Of a stretch of DNA of 64,000 nt, positions 1 to 8,129 are shown in pieces. The stretch spans positions 8,581-72,580 of the forward strand of contig JBPOHD010000043.1 in NCBI GenBank assembly GCA_052035955.1, in the 5' to 3' direction. The position numbers were made by a program, and so were the translations under genes. The stretch's first letter is position 1. Each line of letters starts with the position of its first letter. This DNA comes from JAEUNJ01 sp052035955. GTDB lineage: Bacteria; Pseudomonadota; Gammaproteobacteria; Burkholderiales; Rhodocyclaceae. The notes under the pieces are model-generated. The model worked only from the letters and a program-made list of their open reading frames with translations, had not been told where the DNA came from and did no database searches.

Positions 1-1
1 C

Positions 2-490
2 GAAGGCCTCGACCACGTCCGGGAGCAGGACGAGGCCTTCATCGCCGGACTCATGCACGACATGGGCAAGGTGCTGCTGTTCACCCACGACCCGGTCCGC
101 TACGAACTGGTCCTCGACGAGATGCTGGCCACCGGCGCCGCCAGCGCCGAGGTGGAACGCCGACTGTTCGGCCGGGACCACTGGGACGTGGGGCGCGAGG
201 CCGCCGCCGAATGGAAGCTGCCGCCGCGCTTCGGCGACTACATGGGCACCGACCTCGCCGCGCCCGGCGATGCCGCCCTGGCGACGCCGGTGCTGCGCAG
301 CCTGGCCGCCGCCAACTGCCTGATCGCCGGCATCGGCATCGGCACCCGCGCCCATCCGGACCTGGCGGCCCGCCGGGCGGCGCTGAACGCCCTCGGCCTC
401 ACGGACGAGCAGTGCGAACCCTGGCTGGGCGAGGAGTTCGTCGCCGGCCTGAAGGAAAACGATGCCTACCGGATCTGCGCCCCCATCTGA
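2..490 (+). CDS. HDOD domain protein, C-terminal fragment (5' end outside window)
   Basis: The frame is already open at base 2 and runs to a TGA at 488-490, giving about 162 residues of a protein that begins upstream. An HDMGK motif about 18 residues in, followed by a helical region, matches the second half of an HDOD domain, a catalytically inactive relative of HD phosphohydrolases found in signalling proteins. The metal-binding HD pair is present here, but most of the domain is missing, so activity cannot be judged. The stop lies inside the start region of the downstream nucleotide cyclase (29-bp overlap with its first ATG). This suggests translational coupling and a shared signalling role. 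Confidence 0.8.
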   Translation, partial: EGLDHVREQDEAFIAGLMHDMGKVLLFTHDPVRYELVLDEMLATGAASAEVERRLFGRDHWDVGREAAAEWKLPPRFGDYMGTDLAAPGDAALATPVLRSLAAANCLIAGIGIGTRAHPDLAARRAALNALGLTDEQCEPWLGEEFVAGLKENDAYRICAPI

Positions 491-2081
491 GGCGCGGGCG
501 CCGGTGGTTCTGCACGGCCTGGACCACAGGCCCTGGACCGACGTGCAGCAGGCCCTGGCCGAGGTACTGGAGGCCCGGGGCCTCGGCGGCCTCGCCGCCC
601 CCGTCACCCTGGTCGTCCACGACCTCATCGACGGCGCCCTGCGCCACCTGCACCGCCACGTCTTCCGGGGCATCCTGGCCGAGGGCCTGGGCATGGACCT
701 GGAGGGCCGCGACGAGCAGTTCGACGCCCTGCTGCACACCGAGCTGGCCGAGCACGGCTGGCAGAACCTGGCCCGGGCCTGCGAGGCCCAGGGCCTGTGC
801 GTGGCCGTCGGCTTCCCGCCGGCGGAGGATGCCCGCACCGTGGCCTGGCTGGACCTGCCCCTGCCCTGGGACAGCGGCCAGTGCCGCACCGAAAGGCTGA
901 TCGGGGCCGTCGGCCTGGCCCTGGAGGCCGCCGACGGCGACGGCCCGGGCGGCAGCCGCCTGCGGCTCGTCCGCCGCCACCAGCGGCCGCCGCTGGCGGC
1001 GCCCCCGGCGCTGCTCGACGAGGCGCAGCGCAGGGCCAGCCTCGACCGCATCGCCTCCGAACTCGGCTACGGCCTGATCCGCTTCTCGACCGTCGGCGAG
1101 ATCGTGGCCCTCTCGACCTCCATGCTCGACCTGCTGGGCCTGCCGGGACCGGACCGGGCCGGCGCCTCGGCCCCCGAGCTCGCCACCGTCATACCGATCA
1201 ACTTCCACAACGACATCGTCTGGGGCCTGGCCCTGGCCGAGGGCAACGGCGCCTTCGAGAACTACCGCATCCGCGTCCGCCTGCCCCGGGCGGCCGACGA
1301 GGCCTCCATCCTGTTCAACGTCAGCGGCTTCCGGGATCCGGACGGCAGCATCCATTCCCTGTGGCAGGCCGTCTCCCGGGAACAGGGCGGCGCCCACCTC
1401 TCCGAGGGCTCCATCCTCAGCGAGGTGCGCATCCACAACATCACCCGCAACTACGTGCCCCAGCTCGTCGAGCGCAAGGCCCGCGACGCGGTGCGCCTGG
1501 GCAAGGGCGCCCTGGCCGACGAGGAACGCCCGGTGGCCGTGCTCTTCTGCGACATCGTCGGCTTCACCGCCTACGTCGAGAAGCACGCCGGCGACGAATC
1601 CATCATCGACACCCTGAACTCCATCCTGCGCCGGGTCTCCGGTTCCGTGCGCCGGGCAGGCGGCTCCATCGACAAGTTCATGGGCGACTGCATCATGGCC
1701 CTCTTCGACGACCCCGCCGACGCCGTGGCCTCCGCCGCCGACATGCAGGGCCATGCCGAGGACATCAACAGCCTGCGCGACCGGGCCGGCCAGCAGGTGC
1801 TGCAGCTGCGCATCGGCATCCACTGGGGCGAGGTGGTGATCGGCAACGTGGGCACCGCCGAGCGCCTGGACTGGACGGCCATCGGCGACGTGGTGAACAC
1901 CGCCTCGCGCATCGAGAAGAACTGCCCGCCCGGCGAGATCCTCGTCAGCACCGCCGTCCGCGACGCCATCGCCGCCAAGCGGTCCGGGGACTTCGTCTTC
2001 GGGGAGACCTTCGGCATACGGGTGAAGGGGAAGCGCGGCGAGATCGAGGTATGCACGGCGGCGCAGAAGGGCGGTCAATAG
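462..2081 (+). CDS. Adenylate/guanylate cyclase domain protein
   Basis: A class III nucleotide cyclase of 539 aa. The catalytic domain occupies about residues 350-530: FCDIVGFT carries the first metal-binding Asp, KFMGD the base-reading Lys and second Asp, and GDVVNTASRIE the Asn/Arg transition-state residues, so the enzyme looks intact. Substrate is probably ATP, but this is not proved. Residues 1-180 are not recognised; about 185-320 look PAS-like (an LIRFS..GEI..LS motif). No membrane segment is seen. The ATG at 462 overlaps the upstream HDOD gene; an in-frame GTG at 504, after that gene's stop, is an alternative start. Pairing with HDOD suggests cyclic-nucleotide signalling with an unknown input. 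Confidence 0.85.
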   Translation: MPTGSAPPSEARAPVVLHGLDHRPWTDVQQALAEVLEARGLGGLAAPVTLVVHDLIDGALRHLHRHVFRGILAEGLGMDLEGRDEQFDALLHTELAEHGWQNLARACEAQGLCVAVGFPPAEDARTVAWLDLPLPWDSGQCRTERLIGAVGLALEAADGDGPGGSRLRLVRRHQRPPLAAPPALLDEAQRRASLDRIASELGYGLIRFSTVGEIVALSTSMLDLLGLPGPDRAGASAPELATVIPINFHNDIVWGLALAEGNGAFENYRIRVRLPRAADEASILFNVSGFRDPDGSIHSLWQAVSREQGGAHLSEGSILSEVRIHNITRNYVPQLVERKARDAVRLGKGALADEERPVAVLFCDIVGFTAYVEKHAGDESIIDTLNSILRRVSGSVRRAGGSIDKFMGDCIMALFDDPADAVASAADMQGHAEDINSLRDRAGQQVLQLRIGIHWGEVVIGNVGTAERLDWTAIGDVVNTASRIEKNCPPGEILVSTAVRDAIAAKRSGDFVFGETFGIRVKGKRGEIEVCTAAQKGGQ

Positions 2082-2133
2082 GGTCGGCGCCCGGCGCCGC
2101 CATTCCTCGCCTCGGTTAAACCCGCCGCCCGCC

Positions 2134-2493
2134 ATGATCCCGCCGCCCAACGACGCCCCCGCCTACCCGGCCGATTACCTGGCCTGGCTGGACACGCCGG
2201 GCGTCCGCCACCGCTACCCGATGGCGGAACTCTGGCGCGCACCGCAGGACCCGGGCATGGCCCTCGGGCGCCAGGGCAACGAGAACTTCTGGTACAGCGT
2301 GCTCATCGGACTGCGGCCCGACGGCCTGTTCATCATCCTGAAATACGATTCCCCGAAGGCAGGCGCCCCCAAGGAATGGCGGTACTGCATCGTCGATGGG
2401 GCGGAGTGGGCGGTGGCGGCCGAGTTCGAGACCCTCGACGGGCTGTTGCATTTCCTGGCGGCAGAGGCGCCGCCGGCCGGCAGCCGTCGGTAA
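2134..2493 (+). CDS. Hypothetical protein, 119 aa
   Basis: Not recognised. It is an acidic, aromatic-rich soluble protein without signal peptide or membrane segment; the centre reads like a beta-rich fold (NFWYSVLIGL..GLFIILKYD). It starts 52 bp after the cyclase stop, and no clear Shine-Dalgarno is seen before the ATG at 2134. Codon use resembles the neighbouring genes and there is no overlapping better frame, so a real gene is likely. The following 295 bp up to the ModA-like gene hold no gene I can support. Confidence 0.6.
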   Translation: MIPPPNDAPAYPADYLAWLDTPGVRHRYPMAELWRAPQDPGMALGRQGNENFWYSVLIGLRPDGLFIILKYDSPKAGAPKEWRYCIVDGAEWAVAAEFETLDGLLHFLAAEAPPAGSRR

Positions 2494-2788
2494 TTGCCGC
2501 GACGGCGGCCGGTCGTTTCGGGGGAACCGGCATCGTCGGGGAATTCCCCGGGGCGGGGACGCGCGAGGGTTCGGTCACGCCCGGGCGAGGAAAGCCGACC
2601 CTGCGGCTCAGGCCGGCGATCGAGAACCGGGGCCACGTTCTGCCCGGGGAAGGACGATCGGGGCGCGGGGCGATCCCGCAGTTCCCCACCCCGCCCCGAT
2701 CCACCATCGCCCCCCATGCCCGACCCGCGCAACCGCGGCGCGCCCGGAGGTATCCTCCCCGCTTCCCCGACGACGAAGGAGGCCCGCC

Positions 2789-3544
2789 ATGGCAACCCGC
2801 GCGAAGCCCCGCCTCGCCCTGCTCCTGCTGGCGGCCTCGGCCATCGGCGCCGCCCGGGCCGACGAGGTGAAGGTGCTGGCCGCCAATGCGCTGAAGGCGC
2901 CCTGCGTCGAACTGGCCTCCGCCTTCGAGCGCGCCACCGGCCACCGGGTGACGCTCCACTGGGGCGGCACCGAAGGCCTGGCCCGGCGGATCGCCGGCGG
3001 CGAGGCGGCCGACGTGGTGCTGATCGCCGCCCCGAACCTGGACCGGCTGGTCGCCGAAGGCCGGCTGGCGCCCGGCAGCCGCACGGACTTCGCTCGCTCC
3101 CTGGTCGGCGTGGCCGCGCGCCCGGGCCTGCCGCGGCCGGACGTCTCCACGGCCGAAGGGCTGAAGCAGGCCGTGCTGGCGGCCGGCGCCGTGGCCTATT
3201 CCTCCGGACCGAGCGGCGCCCACGTGGCGGACCTGTTCCGCCGCCTGGGCATCGCCGGCCAGGTCGCCGACCGGGTGCGCCAGCCGCCCTCCGGCATCCC
3301 CGTCGCCGACCTGCTGGCCCGGGGCGAGGCCGACCTGGGCTTCCAGCAGGTCAGCGAGCTCCTCCATGCCCCCGGCATCCAGTACCTCGGCCCGCTTCCG
3401 GCCGAATTGCAGGGCGCCACCGTCTATGCCGCCGGCCTGCACGCGGAATCGGCGTCGCCGGAGGCGGCCCGGGCGTTCGTGCGGGCACTGACCGGACCTG
3501 GCGCGGCGGCGGCCCTGGAGAAAGCTGGGCTGTCGGCGCCGTGA
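2789..3544 (+). CDS. ModA-like periplasmic substrate-binding protein (ligand uncertain)
   Basis: The frame is open further upstream, but an AAGGAGG ribosome site at 2776-2782 fixes the ATG at 2789, giving 251 aa. Residues 1-24 form a signal peptide ending ARA-DE. The mature part has the ModA-family layout (VKVLAAN..., GLARRIAGGEAADVVLIA, SSGPSGAHVADLFRRLGI, GEADLGFQQ). Where true molybdate binders have an Ala-Ala-Ser-Ser oxyanion site at the start, this protein has AANALK. It may therefore bind another ligand. No permease or ATPase gene of an ABC transporter adjoins it. It is likely a solitary binding protein or a sensory accessory protein. Confidence 0.8.
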   Translation: MATRAKPRLALLLLAASAIGAARADEVKVLAANALKAPCVELASAFERATGHRVTLHWGGTEGLARRIAGGEAADVVLIAAPNLDRLVAEGRLAPGSRTDFARSLVGVAARPGLPRPDVSTAEGLKQAVLAAGAVAYSSGPSGAHVADLFRRLGIAGQVADRVRQPPSGIPVADLLARGEADLGFQQVSELLHAPGIQYLGPLPAELQGATVYAAGLHAESASPEAARAFVRALTGPGAAAALEKAGLSAP

Positions 3545-3637
3545 ACCAGGCGTGAGGGTCGCCCCCCGGAACCGCGACGATCGCGCCGTCGAGCGCGCAG
3601 ACATCGCGGCGGACGCCCGGACGCCCGGACGCCCAGG

Positions 3638-4078
3638 TCAGGCCGCGGGCCAATGGTCGTGACGTTCCCGCCGCTCCTGGCGGTAGTTGGTCACTTCCAG
3701 CCGGATCCCATCCGGGTCCGTGAAGAAGGTGGCCCAGTAGTCCGGGGCATACTCCGGGTAGTTCCGCGCCTCCGACGCCCCGACGCCCGCCGAGCGCAGC
3801 CTTTCCGCCACCGTTGCAACATCGGCAATCGACTCGACGCGCAGGCAGAAGTGGTGGAGCCCGCAGGCGTAGGGGCTGTGCCGGCCATCCTCGCGGGCCG
3901 GGCGAAGCACGAAGCCGAAGTGGCGATTGAAATACTGCACGTGCGGCTCGGCGCCCAGGCTGAACGCGTTCTTGCGGAAGCCCAGGGTATCCCGGAGCAC
4001 CAGGTCGTAGAAGGCCTCGGCGCGCGCGAGGTCGGACACCGCGAGGTAGATGTGATCGATTCCGATGATTTCAGGCAT
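3638..4078 (-). CDS. VOC family protein (glyoxalase/dioxygenase-like)
   Basis: A 146-aa single-module vicinal oxygen chelate protein. It has the characteristic opening IIGIDHIYLAVSDLARAEAFYD, a central GLHHFCLRV strand and the closing DPDGIRLEV strand. These supply His9, a central His and the Glu usually used to bind the metal, so a metal-dependent activity is plausible. The substrate is unknown. It is convergent with the ModA-like gene and stands apart from the low-GC islet behind it. The C-terminal tail (RQERRERHDHW) is charged and His-containing. Confidence 0.85.
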   Translation of the reverse strand: MPEIIGIDHIYLAVSDLARAEAFYDLVLRDTLGFRKNAFSLGAEPHVQYFNRHFGFVLRPAREDGRHSPYACGLHHFCLRVESIADVATVAERLRSAGVGASEARNYPEYAPDYWATFFTDPDGIRLEVTNYRQERRERHDHWPAA

Positions 4079-4227
4079 GGGTGGGGAGGGGGGCGGAAAC
4101 GATGGGGGACGAAGCCGCTTCGATTATCCGGGACATTTCGACCGGAAAAACAGCGACCCCATCTCCCCGCGGCCCGCGCGGCATGTTTGTCGGAGCGGGC
4201 CCTGAATGTCCCCGACCGCACCCGCCT

Positions 4228-4434
4228 TTACCGAAGGAGAAGGCTGGATGCCGTCCAAATCAACATTACATGTAGCGGCCACCAACCTACGGGCCAGTTG
4301 CTCACAAAGGCATTGGCTTCCGCAATCGGCTGGCCGTCGATCGCCACCTTGATGGGAAACGACCGAATCCTGGATCTTCCCCAGCTAAGTTGAATTTCGT
4401 GATCCTCCCCATCGTGCTTGAACGACGCGACCAT
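4228..4434 (-). CDS. Small hypothetical protein with C-terminal hydrophobic segment
   Basis: Not recognised. The frame after the TraT-like gene encodes 68 aa from an ATG at 4434, preceded by an AAGGTGG site about 8 nt upstream. The middle looks like genuine protein (HEIQLSWGRSRIRSFPIKVAIDG) and the end, WPVGWWPLHVMLIWTASSLLL, is a credible membrane helix. The same frame stays open upstream inside the TraT-like gene, so the start is uncertain. It would be the third gene of the low-GC minus-strand unit. Moderate to low confidence that it is translated. Confidence 0.4.
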   Translation of the reverse strand: MVASFKHDGEDHEIQLSWGRSRIRSFPIKVAIDGQPIAEANAFVSNWPVGWWPLHVMLIWTASSLLLR

Positions 4435-4465
4435 CCGCCCTGCCACCTTCAATTGGCCCCCGGAG

Positions 4466-5185
4466 TCATATGATGTCGGACACGATCCGAAATAGTCGGT
4501 CTCTGACGCCGCTAGCGACCATCGGCTGAGGTACATTCCGTCCGCCTGCGTAGACGGCGATCTTCGTTCGAAGCACCTGTTCAAAGGGCCTGATACTCGT
4601 AGGGCGTTCTTCCTGGAGTTCTTTGCTCGATGCAAAGGTGATGGTCTTCTTCGTAGTTCCGCGGTATTGGTCAGCCACTCCAATTGAGACTTCCGCAATC
4701 ACGATATAGGTCTCATCCTTCACATAGCTTCCGATTATCGAACCTAGCGTCGCTCCAATCACGGCCCCGCCTAACGCATCCCTTGCGGGGTGCCTGAGAC
4801 TCGCTCCGCCGACAGCACCAGCCATTCCTCCCAGAAAGGCAAACTCACTCGAAAGATCGGTTCGAATATATCCTGAATAAATCACATTGACGTCAATTTT
4901 GATTCCGAAGTCATCTCCATCTGTTGGCGTATAGCCCTTGCCCTTCAGAGCGTTCGCGAAGCTCGATTTGAACCCATGCATGTCGTACGCGACGTCGCCG
5001 GAAATATTTCGGACGCTAATCTTTGCGGATCGATTGCTCAGCTGCGATGAGTCGAGCACGATGTTTCTCTCCACCGCCGATCCCCACATCAATCCCGAAT
5101 AAGGATCCTCTACTATTCCCATTCGGGCAGGTTGGGCACAACCAAATAGACCAAGCGCCATCACAACGAGTGCTATCGCTCTCAT
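4466..5185 (-). CDS. TraT-like outer-membrane lipoprotein
   Basis: A 239-aa protein with a lipoprotein signal: MRAIALVVMALGLFGC places the lipid-modified Cys at 16. It follows the TraT (complement resistance/surface exclusion) family plan: an early ERNIVLDSSQLSNRSAKISVRN segment, a KGKGYTPTDGDDFGIKIDV segment, a central glycine-rich hydrophobic stretch (FLGGMAGAVGG... ALGGAVIGATLGSIIGSYV), and a C-terminal TKIAVYAGG strand. In TraT the hydrophobic part associates with the outer membrane. No conjugation genes are nearby, so plasmid surface exclusion is not implied. Its start overlaps the stop of the upstream protease gene by a few bases, so the two are probably co-translated. Confidence 0.75.
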   Translation of the reverse strand: MRAIALVVMALGLFGCAQPARMGIVEDPYSGLMWGSAVERNIVLDSSQLSNRSAKISVRNISGDVAYDMHGFKSSFANALKGKGYTPTDGDDFGIKIDVNVIYSGYIRTDLSSEFAFLGGMAGAVGGASLRHPARDALGGAVIGATLGSIIGSYVKDETYIVIAEVSIGVADQYRGTTKKTITFASSKELQEERPTSIRPFEQVLRTKIAVYAGGRNVPQPMVASGVRDRLFRIVSDII

Positions 5186-7575
5186 CAGAAGGACTCCTTC
5201 AGAAATTCTTGTACTTCGGAATGGTGGATCGAGAAGCCAATTCCTTCGATTCCCTTTCCCGCCATCTTATTGTCGTTTACTCCGACCACCTTATCCCCTA
5301 GGAACAAGGGGCCGCCAGAATTTCCAGGATTTATGGCCGTGTCGGTCTGCACGAAGAGCACTTCCTTGCCTCCCATATTGAAAATGCTCGGCCGACTCCT
5401 AATGGCACTAACCACACCTCTTGTGATCGTGAAGTCGAGTCCTTTGGGGTGACCAATCGCCTCAACCGTCGAACCTAGTTGAATCGGGCCGTTGTGGAAT
5501 GAGACAGGCGCGCCCCGCGCCTGCACTCGAAGGAGCGCCAAGTCCAGTCGAACATCGGATTTGACAACCTTTCCGAATGTTTCCAATCCGCTCCTCAGTT
5601 TCATCTCAACGAATTGAACCCCCTCGATCACGTGGTAGTTCGTCAAGACAAGATCTGGCGCGACGTAAAACCCGGCCCCCAAGAACCCCTTGGGGTTCAT
5701 TACAACGACCACGGACTCAAATCGTTGATCGTTCCCTGAAGTCGCCGAGCGGTTTTCTGATTTTTCTCGATACTTTGCCAATGCGACGTTCTTGTCTCGA
5801 AGCATTTCTTCGCGAATTGTTGCCAAGCTCTGGACCCGTTTGGCCTCATCGGATCGCTTCGAGAATTGCTCCACTACGTCAGACAATTTGATAGTGACGC
5901 TGGCCTTGTCAAATTTCTTGATTGCGTCTTCATTGTCGAAATCCCGGATGTGGGAGTAGTAGTTGCGATCCTTCTCGTTGAGGTTGTACACAAGGCGGAA
6001 GGACTTCTTCTCGTTCACGTCAAAGGATGAGTTGAAATACCTTTCCGCGTAATGATCAAAAACATAGTAATTGGCCGATACGACTTTCGTTACGTCGACG
6101 TCCGAGACGCTGAACTGATAATCGGCATAGACGGGTTCCTTAAGCAGCATGGCCGTGCTCTCAAAGATCTTCCGCTTTTCTGCCACATTCGCCGCATGGG
6201 CTATCCCGGCGATTGCTTTGGCGATGCATCCGGCGCCATTGCAGTAACTGGCGTCATTCGCAGACGCCGCACTTTGCGCTTGAAAAACGGCCATGCGGGC
6301 TTGGTCGTACGCCGGATTTGGAACATCCTTCTGGCCTGCAAGGAATTGGCTTGGCTTTTGGTCTCTCTTTTGAACCCGATGCAGAGAACTTGAGGTATTG
6401 ACGTCCAGGGCAATGACGTAGTCAAACTGCGATTTTCCAGTGCCGAGGGCCTCATCAATCGATGTCTTGGTGGTTTTGAATGGCAGGTCAATCTCAATCA
6501 CAACCGGAAATTCGATTTGTCCTTCCTTGAGAAGGGTTTGGCTCGTCACTTCAACGAATCCCACTCGCAAACTGGCCAACTCGGTGATCGGCAACCCTAA
6601 TTCCTTCAATTCCTTGATTGTGACCAAAGCGTACTTCAACCTATCTTCCGTTGGTCCAGGCGTTGGCCTAATTGATACATACAACTCCGACATCTTCTTC
6701 TGGAGTTCGCGGGAGCCTTCTATCTGGCGTCGGTAAGCTGAGAAGAACTTGTCGAAGCCATGCTTTCCCTGAAGCCTGATCCTCATCTCCACATCTACCC
6801 ACGCATTCATGATTACCCGGTCGGGATCATTCACGGGCACGGGATAGTCATCGAAGAAATTCCTTTCTTGCGCAAAGGGTCCAAACGCGCCGGAAGCTGC
6901 CGCTTCCCAATCAGTAATGAATTGTTTCCTCGCCTCGATCAGGGATTGGCGATTCGGTGCATACCTTTTCCCCGTGAATATGGGTTCGTGGACCGAAAAG
7001 TCTGCTAACGCCTTCTCTGAGTACTTCAGCGCATCCTTAGCTTCTTGCCATTTGTCGTTCGTTGTTGACGAAATGGCAGTCCGAAGTTTTTCTTTGGCCA
7101 GGTCGAAGCGGTCCTTGTACGTCAAGTCGAGACCCGTGGCCAACTGGTCCAATAGCGAGTCAAATTTCGTCCCGCGAGAGGAAAAGAACTGATCGTAATG
7201 CTTTCGATATAGCGACGACGCGTGGTCGAAGAGATTCTCCTGGACGAGATCCCTCAAGTGATCTCCTTGGTCGTATAAGAGCCAGTACTGTTTGGGATCA
7301 GTAAGGCCTTTCGTGGGAGGTGGCCGGCCTTGTGTCACATCCGCGGGTTGAGTCGGGTCGGTTCCCCCGGTCGGGTTGCCCTGCGGCGTTTGATTCTGCT
7401 CGGGCAGTCCTGATTGAGGGGCGCTACCCGAGAATAGCTTCTTGAAGAAGTTGGAGACAGGATCAGAACCTTGACTAGGCTGCGCCGTTTGCTCCGGCTG
7501 GGCCCAAGCCGGCGTCGGAATGCATGGGGACAGGCACACCACGCACAGAGCCAGCGTTGAAAGAGTGTTTCGCAT
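5185..7575 (-). CDS. Secreted trypsin-like serine protease with large unknown N-terminal region
   Basis: A 796-aa protein. Residues 1-25 are a signal peptide (...TPAWA-QP), followed by a low-complexity Pro/Gln/Gly linker to about residue 90. Residues 90-620 are unrecognised and mostly helical. About 635-790 form a chymotrypsin-fold protease of the HtrA/Deg type with an intact triad: His648 (LTNYHVIEG), Asp678 (RLDLALL) and Ser753 (NPGNSGGPL). There is no PDZ domain, so it is not a normal DegP. An AAGGGAAA site precedes the ATG. Base composition and codon use are far less GC-rich than the flanking genes. It is translationally coupled to the TraT-like lipoprotein, so a periplasmic/outer-membrane function is likely. 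Confidence 0.85.
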   Translation of the reverse strand: MRNTLSTLALCVVCLSPCIPTPAWAQPEQTAQPSQGSDPVSNFFKKLFSGSAPQSGLPEQNQTPQGNPTGGTDPTQPADVTQGRPPPTKGLTDPKQYWLLYDQGDHLRDLVQENLFDHASSLYRKHYDQFFSSRGTKFDSLLDQLATGLDLTYKDRFDLAKEKLRTAISSTTNDKWQEAKDALKYSEKALADFSVHEPIFTGKRYAPNRQSLIEARKQFITDWEAAASGAFGPFAQERNFFDDYPVPVNDPDRVIMNAWVDVEMRIRLQGKHGFDKFFSAYRRQIEGSRELQKKMSELYVSIRPTPGPTEDRLKYALVTIKELKELGLPITELASLRVGFVEVTSQTLLKEGQIEFPVVIEIDLPFKTTKTSIDEALGTGKSQFDYVIALDVNTSSSLHRVQKRDQKPSQFLAGQKDVPNPAYDQARMAVFQAQSAASANDASYCNGAGCIAKAIAGIAHAANVAEKRKIFESTAMLLKEPVYADYQFSVSDVDVTKVVSANYYVFDHYAERYFNSSFDVNEKKSFRLVYNLNEKDRNYYSHIRDFDNEDAIKKFDKASVTIKLSDVVEQFSKRSDEAKRVQSLATIREEMLRDKNVALAKYREKSENRSATSGNDQRFESVVVVMNPKGFLGAGFYVAPDLVLTNYHVIEGVQFVEMKLRSGLETFGKVVKSDVRLDLALLRVQARGAPVSFHNGPIQLGSTVEAIGHPKGLDFTITRGVVSAIRSRPSIFNMGGKEVLFVQTDTAINPGNSGGPLFLGDKVVGVNDNKMAGKGIEGIGFSIHHSEVQEFLKESF

Positions 7576-8129
7576 TTGAATTTCCCTTGCGTTTCAATGC
7601 AAGTTTCACGGCGATACTGCGGTTCGGAGCCAACGCACGCGCGGACGCTTGGCCGGCATTATCTGAAGGGGGACGCGGCACTCTTATTTTTGGAGAGAAT
7701 CTACTCCGCATCTTTGCTGCAATGCAATATAGCGAAAGACATAGGGGGAATATGATGCACGCAAGGGGCTTCCGCGGGCAAGGCCGGGCCGCTACATTTC
7801 TGCCGCCCCGACCGTCCACCTACGCGCGGTTTTCCTTCCCCTTTGCGCCGCCGAGCGGAGGACCGCCGGACCGGGGAAGTCCGGCCGCGTTGTCCGAGCC
7901 GAAGGCGAGTTCAGCGGCCGGCCGGGCCGGCGGTCCGGAGGGAGGGAAGCCCGAAGGGCCGGCGCAACGGGGCGCGCCTCTTTGCCTACTTTCTCATCGC
8001 GCAATGAGAAAGTAGGTCGCCCGCCGGGGCGAGTCCCGGCAGGGTTCAGGCCAGTAGCGAAGTCCCGAAGACGACGATCGCGCGAAACCAAAACCCATCC
8101 CCACCCCACCCCTCCCCTCGAAGCGGACG
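7576..8129. other. Intergenic region with dispersed-repeat-like sequence
   Basis: This 554-bp stretch lies between the diverging protease and mfd genes. Bases 7576-7760 are relatively AT-rich and should contain the promoter of the protease unit. From about 7795 to 8125 the sequence is GC-rich and resembles an intergenic repeat type common in beta- and gammaproteobacteria. Its minus-strand translation contains a GGRPTFSLRDEKVGKEARP-like stretch that is often annotated as spurious small proteins. No real gene is supported here. Confidence 0.55.
7986..8015. repeat. Perfect 12-bp hairpin inside intergenic repeat
   Basis: CTACTTTCTCAT and ATGAGAAAGTAG are perfect inverted copies around a six-base loop. 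There is no T-run on either side, so it is not a standard intrinsic terminator. It is the hallmark core of the repeat sequence described for this intergenic region. Confidence 0.7.

Noticed and set aside
399..2150. Long minus-strand open frame over the cyclase gene
   Set aside because: It is the antisense shadow of the cyclase; high GC keeps the reverse frame free of stops, and the product is low-complexity with no domain.
4466..5185. Conjugative plasmid remnant because of TraT similarity
   Set aside because: No other tra, relaxase or origin features are present, and TraT-like lipoproteins also occur on chromosomes.
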